Source of the DNA: Vicinamibacterales bacterium | Lineage (GTDB): Bacteria > Acidobacteriota > Vicinamibacteria > Vicinamibacterales > UBA2999 | Length of the DNA stretch: 64,000 nucleotides | Direction of reading: 5' to 3' | NCBI GenBank assembly: GCA_041394705.1 | Contig: JAWKHS010000005.1 | Span: 124,001-188,000 of the forward strand | Part shown: positions 10,962 through 18,877 of the stretch, piece after piece | Numbering within the stretch: the first letter of the stretch is position 1 | Layout of the letters: each line of letters starts with the position of its first letter | Notes under the pieces: generated by a model | Database searches by the model: none | What the model saw: the letters and a program-made list of their open reading frames with translations, nothing else | What the model was told of the DNA's origin: nothing | Made by a program: the position numbers and the translations under genes

Positions 10962-12455
10962 CTACTCCGGCGGCAGCACGGCGAACCGCGCCGCCAGGTC
11001 GACGCCTCGCGCCGCGAGACGCCGCGTCTCACGCACGTACACCACCGAGCCGATGGCCATCACGATGGCCCAGACCGGCGTCGATCGGAAGTACCACGCC
11101 GCGGCCGGCCCCGTCAGGTCCTTCCACGTGTGGACCCCCAGGAACACGGCGAGGACGACCACACCAGCGACGGCCACTGGCAGTTGCAGCGCGCGGGACG
11201 GCAGCACCGACACCCGGGCCGCGATGGCGGGACTGCGCCGCGGCAAGGTCACGACCGACACCGCCATGAACAGGAAGTTCACGAGCATCGACGTCACCAG
11301 GATGTCCACGCCGAGGAAGAAGTCCCCGGCCACGTGGCTGCCGATCACACCGAGCGTCGCCATGCCGGCGCTGGCGAGGATGGCGGCGTACGGCGTGCGG
11401 CGCGTGGGATGCACGGCGGCGATGACCGCCGGCACGATGCCGTCCTCGGCCCAGGCGAACATCAGCCGCGACACGCCGAGGAGCATCGCCGGGAGATCCT
11501 TGATCAGGGCAACGGCGGCGCTGGACACGATCACGACGGACCAGAAGGGCGGCAGCACGTAGGCGAGGAGGCCGGGCGCCGTCAGGTCGCGGGTGCGCGA
11601 GAGGTCCGCGACGTAGGCCCACGGCACCGTGTGATAGACGGCGGCCGTGAACAGGAAATAGAAGATGGCCACCGAGCCCACGGCGATGAAGATCGCGAGG
11701 GGCAGGTCGCGGCCGGGGTGGCGGGCTTCCCCGCCGGCCTGGGCGATCGAATCGAACCCGATGAACGACGCGAAGAGCGTCGCCGCGGCGGGCAGGAGGA
11801 CGCGGCCTCCGCCCATCGGCATCTCGGTCCGCCAGGTCTCCCCCTTCAGCGCGGCGGCCGCGAGGAAATCGCTCGGGTCGTGGCTGAACCCCGCCACGAT
11901 CACGACGCCGCCGAGCGCGAAGGTCAGGAACATCAGCGGCACCATCAGGCGCTCGTACGCCTTGACGCCCCGCAGGTTCAGGCCGGCTGCCGCCCACAGG
12001 AAGCCCAGCGCCACCCCCACGCGCACGGCGCCGGACTCGAGCCACACCGCGACGCCCCTGGCGTCGAGCGCCAGCGCGATGTCACGCAGGAACGGCGCGA
12101 TCAGGTAGGAGACGACGCCGATGGCGACCGAGAGCGAGAACCACTGCGAGAAGGACGCGATGAACCCGAGATAGGGCGAGAGCGCGCGGCTGGCGTAGAC
12201 GTAGCTGCCGCCGGCGCGCGGCATCGCGGACGCCAGGATGGCGTAGGCCAGGCCGGCGAACACGGCCGGCACCGCGCCGAGGACGAAGGCGGGCAGCACC
12301 CACGATCCCACGCCCGGCACGTTGCGCTGGATCATGAAGGGGATCACGTTCAGCCCGGCGCCCACCATCGAGCAGACGCCGGTGGCGGTCAGGCCCAGCA
12401 GGCCCATCTCGCGGGCGAGGCTGGCGCCTGGCCGGGTGCCCCCCGGCGTCGTCAT
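10962..12455 (-). CDS. APC-superfamily amino-acid permease
   Basis: 497 aa, about 12 hydrophobic segments. The start ATG overlaps the oxidase stop as ATGA; the frame reading further upstream is antisense to or inside the oxidase. The first helix carries the substrate-binding signature GVCSMVGAGLNVIPF, which corresponds to the unwound G-x-G segment of APC transporters. ASFIGFDSIAQAGGEARHPGRDLP in TM6-7 is typical of cationic/neutral amino-acid permeases (CAT/YfnA-like). It should move an amino acid across the inner membrane with proton symport or exchange. It is coupled to an amino-acid oxidase-like gene, so its cargo is probably that enzyme's substrate or one released by the M20 peptidase. 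Specificity cannot be read from sequence. Confidence 0.9.
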   Translation of the reverse strand: MTTPGGTRPGASLAREMGLLGLTATGVCSMVGAGLNVIPFMIQRNVPGVGSWVLPAFVLGAVPAVFAGLAYAILASAMPRAGGSYVYASRALSPYLGFIASFSQWFSLSVAIGVVSYLIAPFLRDIALALDARGVAVWLESGAVRVGVALGFLWAAAGLNLRGVKAYERLMVPLMFLTFALGGVVIVAGFSHDPSDFLAAAALKGETWRTEMPMGGGRVLLPAAATLFASFIGFDSIAQAGGEARHPGRDLPLAIFIAVGSVAIFYFLFTAAVYHTVPWAYVADLSRTRDLTAPGLLAYVLPPFWSVVIVSSAAVALIKDLPAMLLGVSRLMFAWAEDGIVPAVIAAVHPTRRTPYAAILASAGMATLGVIGSHVAGDFFLGVDILVTSMLVNFLFMAVSVVTLPRRSPAIAARVSVLPSRALQLPVAVAGVVVLAVFLGVHTWKDLTGPAAAWYFRSTPVWAIVMAIGSVVYVRETRRLAARGVDLAARFAVLPPE

Positions 12456-13663
12456 CGACGCGGCGAGGACGCGGGAGCCGCCGGCGCCCCGGGGGCACGC
12501 ATGGACGCGAAGAGGGCCGCGTGCGTCTCCACGATGCGCGCCTTCTCGGCCTCGTTCACGTCCGTCGTCCAGACGTCCCGCTCTGACGTGCCGCCCAGCA
12601 CGATGCCATCGGTGCGCGGCATCATGTGGATGAAGAGTCCGCGCTGCGAGTTCGGGATGTTGACCCCGCCGTTGGTGCTGTAGTGCACCTCCGGCTGCGC
12701 CGGCAGCAGCACGAGCAGCCCCTTGAGCGGCATCAGCTCCTCGTCGCCGAAGAGAGCCTTGGCGCCGAGTCCGGTGCAGTTCACGACGAGGTTCTCGGAG
12801 AGCGCCATCACGTCGCGCGGCGACTCGAACCTGCGGATCACGAAGCGGCCGCCGAAGGCCAGCACGTCGTCCATCAGGGCCGGCAGGTAGATGTTCGGCT
12901 CGATACGCAGTTCCGGCCGTTCGATGCAATAGGTGGTCGGGAACGGATGCTCACCGGGCTGGAGCAGCGTCTGCTCGCTCTGCAGGTGGCGCGGCAGGAG
13001 CGCGTTCTCCCCGCGCGCGGCCTCGGCGGAGTCGGTCGGGGAGTAGTTGGTGATCCACGAGATGCCGTAGCGGGTCCCGGCCATGAACTGCAGCTGGCGG
13101 TAGGCGATCTCGGCGGCCTGCACGAGCTGGGTGCTCCACTCGGGCGTCCGCTTCGCGAACTCGACGAGCCCCGAGGTGGGCGTCCAGGCCGCCAGCGAGA
13201 AGTTCGACGTCACGTCCGGCGGCACGCGCTCGGCGTAGACGGTCACGTCGAAGCCCCGCCGCTGCAGCTGCCTCGCCGTGGTGAGCCCGACCACGCCGGA
13301 CCCCAGGACGGCGGCCCGGCGCTGGCCGTGCGCCAGCGCCATGTCGGCGGCCATCGTGGCCGTGCCCCAGGAGAGGGACATACCCGATCCGCCGTGTCCG
13401 TAGTTGTGGATCACGGTCTTCTGGTCGAGCCGCCCGTCCTTCAGCACGAAGCCTGACGGGCGGTGCGGCCGGAGCCCCACCGTCTGGCGGATGACGCGGT
13501 CCATCGACGCGCGCACGAGCGGCAGCTGCACCATCGGCCGCCGGGTCGCCGCCGGGGCCACGGGCGCCGTCCGCGCGGGCGCCTTCGATGCGCAGGCCGG
13601 CAGTCCCAGTCCGGCCAGCGCCAGGCCGGCGTTGCTCAACAGGGTGCGACGGTTCACGGGCAA
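12452..13663 (-). CDS. circularly permuted D-amino-acid-oxidase-like flavoprotein, Tat lipoprotein-type signal
   Basis: 403 aa. The N-terminus NRRTLLSNAGLALAG plus LPAC looks like a Tat signal with lipobox. The order of DAAO motifs is inverted. GLRPHRP (63-69) and HNYGHGGSGMSLSWGTA (86-102), which form the C-terminus of ordinary D-amino-acid oxidases, come first. Then follow the FAD Rossmann motif GSGVVGLTTA (121-130), the middle of the fold (NCTGLGAKALFGDEELMPLKG, ~298-320) and, last, IVLGGTSERDVW (~362-373), which normally precedes GxRPxRP. All parts are present, so the protein looks intact rather than chimeric. In DAAO the Arg of the RPxRP motif binds the substrate carboxylate; it is kept (R65). 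Expected chemistry is FAD-dependent oxidation of an amine or D-amino acid in the periplasm, with substrate unknown. It lies nine bases after the M20 gene. Confidence 0.87.
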   Translation of the reverse strand: MPVNRRTLLSNAGLALAGLGLPACASKAPARTAPVAPAATRRPMVQLPLVRASMDRVIRQTVGLRPHRPSGFVLKDGRLDQKTVIHNYGHGGSGMSLSWGTATMAADMALAHGQRRAAVLGSGVVGLTTARQLQRRGFDVTVYAERVPPDVTSNFSLAAWTPTSGLVEFAKRTPEWSTQLVQAAEIAYRQLQFMAGTRYGISWITNYSPTDSAEAARGENALLPRHLQSEQTLLQPGEHPFPTTYCIERPELRIEPNIYLPALMDDVLAFGGRFVIRRFESPRDVMALSENLVVNCTGLGAKALFGDEELMPLKGLLVLLPAQPEVHYSTNGGVNIPNSQRGLFIHMMPRTDGIVLGGTSERDVWTTDVNEAEKARIVETHAALFASMRAPGAPAAPASSPRR

Positions 13664-13672
13664 GTCCGCCGG

Positions 13673-15097
13673 TCAGCGGGCGTGCGCGACGTCGTGCACG
13701 ACGTCGTAGTAGTAGCGCACGAACCGGTACAGCTCCGATTCGTTGATACGTTCCTGGTCGCTGTGGGCGCCGAACCCCTTCGGGCCGTCCTCCACGTCGA
13801 TGGCGGGCCCGACGCCGTAGCACTGCACGCCCTTCGCCCTCAGGTAGGCCATGTCGGTGGCGCCCGTGCTCATCGTCGGCAGCGTCAGCACGTTGTAGTG
13901 CTTCTTCACGCCGGCCTCGATGGCCTCGAACATCTCTGTGTTCAGGCGCGAGACGCCGTTCGGACGGACGTCGCGGGCGCCGAAGGACACCTCCACCGAG
14001 GGGTCGTTGACCACCTTCTTGACCATCTCGAGGAAGGCCGCCGGATCCTGGTCGGGCATCATCCGCACGTCGAGCGTGGCCGAGACTTCCGACGGGATGA
14101 CGTTGGTCCGGTAGCCGGCCTGGATCATGGTCGGTGAGATGGACGTCCGGATCGTGGAGGCGTGCCGGGGTTCGTTGTCGAGGAGGTACTCGTCGGCGGC
14201 GTCCTGGGCCTTCGGATCGCTGGCGTTCAGGATGGCGCGATAACGCTCGGCCGAGGCCGGATCGGAAATGGTCGCCAGGCGCTTGAAGTAGGCGGCGGTG
14301 GTCTCGTTGAAGCTGATGGGCGGCTTCCACTTGGCCACGGTCGAGACGGCCGTCGACAGCTTCACCACGGCGTTGCTCCTGAGCGGTACCGACCCGTGGC
14401 CTGCCGTGCCGCGCGCGGTGAGGGTGATTGCCCGCGGAATCTTCTCCAAGGTCTGGATGGACGCGAACGTCACCTTCTCCTTCTCCCGGTTCAGGCTGCC
14501 GCCCTCGGCCAGGCAGTACTCGGCGTCGATCTTGGGGAAGCGCTCGGGCTCGGTCATGTGGGCGATGCCGTAGCGGACCGCACCTTCCTCGCCGGCCTCG
14601 AACAGGGCGATGACGTCGCGGTCGAGCTGCACGTTCTGGCGCTTGAGCAGCACCATCGCCATGATGGTGGCCGTCACGTTGTCCTTGTCGTCGACGGTCC
14701 CGCGGCCGTAGATATAGCCGTCGGCCCGGTCGGCGCTGAACGGCGGATGCGACCACTTCTTGGCGTCGATGTTCACCGTGTCGGTGTGGGCCATGAGGAG
14801 GAGCGGCCGCTTCCGGCCGGAACCCTTCAGGCGCGCCACGAGGTTCGGGCGATTGGCCTCAAGCGCAAACGTCTCGGTCGGGATGCCCTCCTGCTCGAGG
14901 ACCCCCCGGATGTAGTCCACGACGGGCTTCTCGATGCCGGGCGGCGTCGTCGGCGGGTCCGTCGAGTCGATCCGGACGATGGACTGGAAGTGCTTCAGCG
15001 TCTCGGCATCGGCCGCCGTCCAGTCGATCGCGGGCCCTTGAGCCGAGGCGACAGCCACGGCTCCAGCCACGGAAAACAGGAGTGCCAGTCTACGCAT
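13673..15097 (-). CDS. exported M20-family metallopeptidase
   Basis: 474 aa with a Sec signal peptide (cleavage near ASA-QG, residue ~20). Zinc-ligand motifs are visible: LMAHTDTV, GRGTVDDKDN, EAGEEGAVRYG with the catalytic Glu pair, AEGG, and HGSVP in the dimerisation/lid region. The length fits the ArgE/DapE/CPG2 clan (M20). Such enzymes remove N-acyl groups from amino acids or cleave dipeptides with di-zinc. It is probably periplasmic. First gene of an operon with the permuted oxidase, the permease and the AKR-RidA fusion, so it would release the free amino acid used by them. The ATG has no Shine-Dalgarno sequence but follows TACCAT by seven bases. Confidence 0.92.
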   Translation of the reverse strand: MRRLALLFSVAGAVAVASAQGPAIDWTAADAETLKHFQSIVRIDSTDPPTTPPGIEKPVVDYIRGVLEQEGIPTETFALEANRPNLVARLKGSGRKRPLLLMAHTDTVNIDAKKWSHPPFSADRADGYIYGRGTVDDKDNVTATIMAMVLLKRQNVQLDRDVIALFEAGEEGAVRYGIAHMTEPERFPKIDAEYCLAEGGSLNREKEKVTFASIQTLEKIPRAITLTARGTAGHGSVPLRSNAVVKLSTAVSTVAKWKPPISFNETTAAYFKRLATISDPASAERYRAILNASDPKAQDAADEYLLDNEPRHASTIRTSISPTMIQAGYRTNVIPSEVSATLDVRMMPDQDPAAFLEMVKKVVNDPSVEVSFGARDVRPNGVSRLNTEMFEAIEAGVKKHYNVLTLPTMSTGATDMAYLRAKGVQCYGVGPAIDVEDGPKGFGAHSDQERINESELYRFVRYYYDVVHDVAHAR

Positions 15098-15104
15098 GCG
15101 CGGG

Positions 15105-15110
15105 ATGGTA
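15105..15110 (-). promoter_or_regulatory. -10-like box TACCAT, leaderless arrangement
   Basis: On the minus strand TACCAT ends seven bases before the ATG of the M20 peptidase operon. No ribosome site is visible. Confidence 0.45.
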
Positions 15111-15244
15111 GCACGGGGGTTTGCCGTGCTCGCCCGGCCGAGCTCAGCGCCAAAATGCGTCGGTGGATCGACAAAATTGTCAGCTCAACCGCAAAATGAC
15201 GCCGCGCCGACACCCGTACGCCGGGGTCTCGACGGGCCCCGCAG

Positions 15245-16066
15245 GTGGCAAACGCATTGCAAACTCGTCAGCCCGTCATGTCCATGTCGCCCCGTGTCGG
15301 AATAGCGTGCCCTCGGCCCACTGAGCGCGCCGCCATTTCCGAGTGGTTGAGTGCAGCCGGCTTCGAGCCGCTCGTTCTGGTCGATGCCTGCTTCGTGACC
15401 ACCGAAATTTCGGGGCCCCCGCCCGTTCTGGTTGTCGCCGACGCCAAACTGCTGTCGGCCCAGTTCATCAACGCCCTGCGCAAAGGCGATCCCAACCGTC
15501 CAATCCTGGCCATCGGCGATGCCGGGGACCCGAACGAGCCGGCCCTGACCCGGAAGGGCGTGGCGTTCCACGTCCGCCCGTTGGACGAGCAGGCGCTGGT
15601 GCTCGCCGTCTCGCTGGCGCAGGCCGAGAACCGGCATGCCCGCCGGTCCGCGCGACGCACGCTCCCCCGGCTGGCGTCTTCGATCGAAGGGGCGCCCGCG
15701 GTCCTGCTCGACGTCAGCAACGAAGGCCTCCGGCTGGAGATGGATTCCAAGGGTGGCGTCAAACTCCTGCCGCAGTTCCTGGTGCACGTGCCCATCCTGA
15801 AGATGGCCGTGCCGGTCCAGCGCGTGTGGGTGCGGTCGGCGGCGACCGACGCCGGGCGCCGCGTACAGTGCGGGGCCTCCCTGCTGGCTCCGGACGAGCG
15901 GACGCAGCGGATCTGGCAGCGCCTGGCGATGCCCGGCACGCGCATCGTCACCGAGCAGCCCGCGCGCGTCGGCGCCGAGGGCCTCTTCGGCCGCGTCTCG
16001 AACCTGATCGCTCAGGCGCCCATCGTCGGCTCGCTGGCCCACCTGCCCTGGCGCGGCCGTTCGTAG
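15245..16066 (+). CDS. PilZ-domain protein with receiver-like N-terminus
   Basis: 273 aa from GTG 15245; ATG at 15278 or 15284 (MSPRVGI) may be the real start, and no ribosome site decides. Residues ~14-125 have the alternating beta/alpha pattern of a receiver domain (VGIAC, VLVVADAKLL, ILAIGD). The acidic pair is missing and the conserved Lys-Pro is Arg-Pro, so phosphorylation is doubtful although an Asp in VADAK remains. Residues ~130-240 look PilZ: Arg-rich RRSARR followed by DVSNEG (D-x-S-x-x-G), the c-di-GMP-binding signature. The likely role is a c-di-GMP-responsive adaptor for surface, motility or secretion functions. It is monocistronic and no partner is adjacent. Confidence 0.72.
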   Translation: MANALQTRQPVMSMSPRVGIACPRPTERAAISEWLSAAGFEPLVLVDACFVTTEISGPPPVLVVADAKLLSAQFINALRKGDPNRPILAIGDAGDPNEPALTRKGVAFHVRPLDEQALVLAVSLAQAENRHARRSARRTLPRLASSIEGAPAVLLDVSNEGLRLEMDSKGGVKLLPQFLVHVPILKMAVPVQRVWVRSAATDAGRRVQCGASLLAPDERTQRIWQRLAMPGTRIVTEQPARVGAEGLFGRVSNLIAQAPIVGSLAHLPWRGRS

Positions 16067-16143
16067 CCCCAGCCGTGCCGGTGCAGGCGCACGCAGGGCG
16101 GCGCAGCGACACAAGTATTACAGTCGCCTCGCGCGTGACTTGC

Positions 16144-16149
16144 TAGTGT
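16144..16149 (+). promoter_or_regulatory. -10-like box TAGTGT
   Basis: Ends ten bases before the ATG of the desaturase (16160). No Shine-Dalgarno sequence, so a leaderless or very short-leader mRNA is possible. Confidence 0.35.
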
Positions 16150-16159
16150 AGGCGTCGCG

Positions 16160-17065
16160 ATGCAGCCCATCTCCACCATCTACGGCCGCAAGGCGGCCAC
16201 CGGCCTCAACTGGATCACCTTCATCGCCATGACGGCGTACCACATCGGTGCCGTCGCGGCCTTCTTCTACATCGACTCGGGAGCCATCCTCGCCGCCGCG
16301 TTCCTCTGGTGGCTGAGCGGCAGCCTGGGCATCGGCATGGCGTACCACCGCCTGCTCACCCACCGCGGCTACAAGTGCCCGAAGTGGGTCGAGTACTTCC
16401 TCACCCTCTGCGGCGCGCTCGCGCTGGAGGGCGGCCCGATCTTCTGGGTGGCGACCCACCGCATCCACCACCAGCTATCCGACAAGGACGGCGATCCCCA
16501 CACGCCGAAGGAAGGCGCCTGGTGGGCGCACATCGGCTGGATCATGTTCGGCAAGGCGATGCACCACGACACCGAGATCCTGAAGCGCTACGTGCCGGAT
16601 CTCAGCAAGGACCCGTTCCACGTGGCCCTCACGAAGTGGCACTGGGTGCCGCAGGTGGTGGTCGGCCTCATCCTGCTGGCGATCGGCGGCCTGCCCTACG
16701 TCCTGTGGGGCGTCTTCTTCCGCACCACGCTCGGCCTGCACGCGACCTGGGCCGTCAACTCGGCCACCCACATGTGGGGCTACAAGACGTTCCGGACGCG
16801 CGACGACTCGCGCAACCTCTGGTGGGTCGGCCTCATCGCCTTCGGCGAGGGCTGGCACAACAACCACCACGCGCACCCGGTCTCGATGCGCCACGGCCTG
16901 GCCTGGTACGAGTTCGACCTGAACTACATCCAGATCAAGCTGCTCGAGAAGCTCGGTCTGGCCTGGGACCTCAAGGTGGCCCGCCGTCCGAAGGACGCCT
17001 CCGAAATCGTCCCGCAGGAGACGCCGGACGCCGTGGACATCTCGGAAGCGGCGCCCGTAGGATAG
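16160..17065 (+). CDS. membrane fatty-acid (acyl-CoA/acyl-lipid delta-9 type) desaturase
   Basis: 301 aa with four hydrophobic segments and the three histidine boxes of membrane di-iron desaturases: HRLLTH (63-68), HRIHH (100-104) and HNNHH (in GEGWHNNHH). The spacing fits the delta-9 acyl-CoA/acyl-lipid family. The enzyme introduces a cis double bond into a saturated acyl chain at the inner membrane, using oxygen and electrons from a ferredoxin or cytochrome. None of those partners is adjacent, so general cellular donors are implied. Length and boxes are complete. The gene stands alone and ends in the clearest intrinsic terminator of the window. Confidence 0.94.
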   Translation: MQPISTIYGRKAATGLNWITFIAMTAYHIGAVAAFFYIDSGAILAAAFLWWLSGSLGIGMAYHRLLTHRGYKCPKWVEYFLTLCGALALEGGPIFWVATHRIHHQLSDKDGDPHTPKEGAWWAHIGWIMFGKAMHHDTEILKRYVPDLSKDPFHVALTKWHWVPQVVVGLILLAIGGLPYVLWGVFFRTTLGLHATWAVNSATHMWGYKTFRTRDDSRNLWWVGLIAFGEGWHNNHHAHPVSMRHGLAWYEFDLNYIQIKLLEKLGLAWDLKVARRPKDASEIVPQETPDAVDISEAAPVG

Positions 17066-17068
17066 GGC

Positions 17069-17088
17069 GGGGCTCGGGGCTCGGGGCT
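17069..17088 (+). repeat. GGGGCTC tandem repeat after desaturase stop
   Basis: Three GGGG tracts separated by CTC begin four bases after the stop codon of the desaturase gene. Read on the sense strand, it is able to form G-quadruplex-like RNA with nearby G runs. Confidence 0.6.
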
Positions 17089-17102
17089 GCTGAATGCTGA
17101 AG

Positions 17103-17136
17103 GAGCCGGCACCGGTGGGTGCCGGCTCTTTCTTTT
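17103..17136 (+). terminator. Rho-independent terminator
   Basis: Perfect 11-bp stem GAGCCGGCACC (17103-17113) / GGTGCCGGCTC (17118-17128), loop GGTG, followed by TTTCTTTT. Terminates the desaturase mRNA. Confidence 0.9.
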
Positions 17137-17203
17137 CCTCGCTCTCCAAAGTCAACCTGCGCAGCCGCGACGCCCGGGCGGATGGCAAAGGGCTGTCCCG
17201 AAA

Positions 17204-17227
17204 CCCGAGCCCCGGGCCCCGGGCCCC
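17204..17227. repeat. CCCGAGCCCCGGG-type repeat upstream of histidine kinase
   Basis: Opposite orientation to the copy at 17069. Member of the dispersed intergenic GC repeat family. Confidence 0.5.
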
Positions 17228-17237
17228 GCCCTCTGAC

Positions 17238-17243
17238 TACAAT
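17238..17243 (+). promoter_or_regulatory. -10-like box TACAAT, leaderless arrangement
   Basis: Ends six bases before the ATG of the histidine kinase (17250). No Shine-Dalgarno sequence is present. Confidence 0.5.
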
Positions 17244-17249
17244 CCCTCC

Positions 17250-18155
17250 ATGACCCGCCGGCAGTCGGCCACCGTCGCGTTCATCGTCCTGTGCGTGGTG
17301 CTGGTCGCCGCGGCGGTGTCCCTGAACGTCGGCTGGATCCTGAGCGGCGAGCGGCACGTCGCGATGCTGGTGTTCGGTGTCGTGGCGTTCGCCCTCATCA
17401 TCGCCGGCATCATCATCTACACGGTGTTCCTGGTCCGCGAGCTCAGGCGCACGGAGCAGCAGGACAGCTTCCTGAACGCCGTCACGCACGAGTTGAAGAC
17501 GCCGATCGCGTCGATCCGGCTGTACCTGGAGACGCTCCAGGCGCGCGAGACCTCCGAGGCGCAGCGCCAGGAGTTCTACAAGGTCATGCTCGACGACACG
17601 ACGCGCCTCCAGTACACGGTGGAGCAGGTGCTGAGGGCCGGCGTGGCCAGCCAGCGCCGCAAGCTCGCCCACCGGGCGCCCGTGGACCTGGCGACGCTGG
17701 CGGTGGAGTGCATCGAGACGACGCGGCGCCGGCACCACCTGGCCGACGAGGCCGTCACGCTCGCGGCGGCGCCCGCGCAGGCGATGCTGGTGGACGGCGA
17801 CGCCGACGAACTGCGGACGGCCATCGGCAACCTGCTCGACAACGCGGTCAAGTACTCGGCCAAGGCCGTCCGCGTCACCGTGGAACTGGCCTCGCCGGCG
17901 CCGGACACGCTGTGGGTACGCGTTCGCGATCGCGGCGTGGGCATCCCGCGCCGCCAGTTGCGCCGCATCTTCAACCGCTTCTACCGTTTCCAGGCCCGTG
18001 GCTTCAGCGTGAAGGGCACCGGCCTGGGCCTCTACATCGTGCGGTCGATCGCCAGACAGCACGGCGGCCGCGTGTTCGCCGAGAGCGCGGGCGAGGGCAC
18101 CGGCGCGACCTTCACGCTCGAACTGCCCAAGCTCTCGCCCGGGACGGCCTCGTGA
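17250..18155 (+). CDS. sensor histidine kinase
   Basis: 301 aa from ATG 17250; the frame continues upstream through the terminator and repeat, which cannot be coding. Two transmembrane helices (~9-30 and ~38-62) are joined by a very short loop, so there is no periplasmic sensor and input is probably membrane- or partner-borne. The dimerisation/phosphoacceptor motif is HELKTP (H80). The ATPase has the N box NLLDNAVKYS, G1 DRGVGIP, F box FNRFYR and G2 GTGLGLYIV. It phosphorylates the adjacent OmpR-type regulator, whose GTG overlaps this stop codon as GTGA. No target operon is apparent nearby. Confidence 0.94.
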   Translation: MTRRQSATVAFIVLCVVLVAAAVSLNVGWILSGERHVAMLVFGVVAFALIIAGIIIYTVFLVRELRRTEQQDSFLNAVTHELKTPIASIRLYLETLQARETSEAQRQEFYKVMLDDTTRLQYTVEQVLRAGVASQRRKLAHRAPVDLATLAVECIETTRRRHHLADEAVTLAAAPAQAMLVDGDADELRTAIGNLLDNAVKYSAKAVRVTVELASPAPDTLWVRVRDRGVGIPRRQLRRIFNRFYRFQARGFSVKGTGLGLYIVRSIARQHGGRVFAESAGEGTGATFTLELPKLSPGTAS

Positions 18156-18877
18156 GCCGCATCCTCATCGTCGAGGACGAGCAGCACATCGCCGAGGGCC
18201 TGCGCTTCAACCTGGCCGCGGACGGTCACGACGTCACCGTCGTGGGCGACGGCCTCGAGGCGCTGAAGGTCCTGCGCGACGAGCGCGGCGCCTACGACGC
18301 GGTGGTGCTCGACGTGATGCTGCCCAGCCTCGACGGCTTCGAGGTGGCGCGCGCGCTCAGGGCCGAGAGCGACTACGTCCCGATCCTGATGCTGACGGCG
18401 AGGTCCAGGCCCGAGGACGTCCTGCAGGGCTTCGAAAGCGGGGCCGACGACTACCTGCCGAAGCCGTTCGAGCTGGCCATTCTCCTGGCGCGTCTGCGCG
18501 GCCTGCTCCGCCGGCGCGAATGGCTCCGCGGCCCCACCGAGCCCCAGAAGCCCGCACAGCCACCACCGCCCCCGGCCGACGTCCTGGAATTCGCCGGCCA
18601 CCGGTTGGACCTGCGGGCCCTCGAGCTGCACGCGCGCGGACGGGCCTACCGCCTCACCGTCATGGAAGCGGACCTGCTGGCCTACCTCGTGCGCCACGCC
18701 GGGCAGGTCGTGTCCAGGAAGGCGATCCTCGAGGACGTCTGGAACCTGCACGAGGACACGGACACGCGCGCGATCGACAACTTCATCGTGCGGCTGCGGC
18801 GGTATCTCGAGGTGGACCCGGCCAAGCCCACGCTGATCGCCACGGTCCGGGGCGTCGGCTACCGCCTGCAGGTGTGA
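18152..18877 (+). CDS. OmpR/PhoB-family response regulator
   Basis: 241 aa. The GTG start overlaps the kinase stop (GTGA); the longer frame from 17291 is a shadow. The receiver domain has the acidic pair in IVEDEQ, the phosphoacceptor in VLDVMLPS (D54), the switch Thr in LTARS and the Lys in LPKPFE. A Pro-rich linker (~125-140) precedes a winged-helix DNA-binding domain (LTVMEADLLAYL, TRAIDNFIVRLRRYLE, IATVRGVGYRL). It controls transcription in response to the coupled kinase. Its 3' end overlaps the convergent esterase-like gene by 95 bases. Confidence 0.94.
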   Translation: MSRILIVEDEQHIAEGLRFNLAADGHDVTVVGDGLEALKVLRDERGAYDAVVLDVMLPSLDGFEVARALRAESDYVPILMLTARSRPEDVLQGFESGADDYLPKPFELAILLARLRGLLRRREWLRGPTEPQKPAQPPPPPADVLEFAGHRLDLRALELHARGRAYRLTVMEADLLAYLVRHAGQVVSRKAILEDVWNLHEDTDTRAIDNFIVRLRRYLEVDPAKPTLIATVRGVGYRLQV

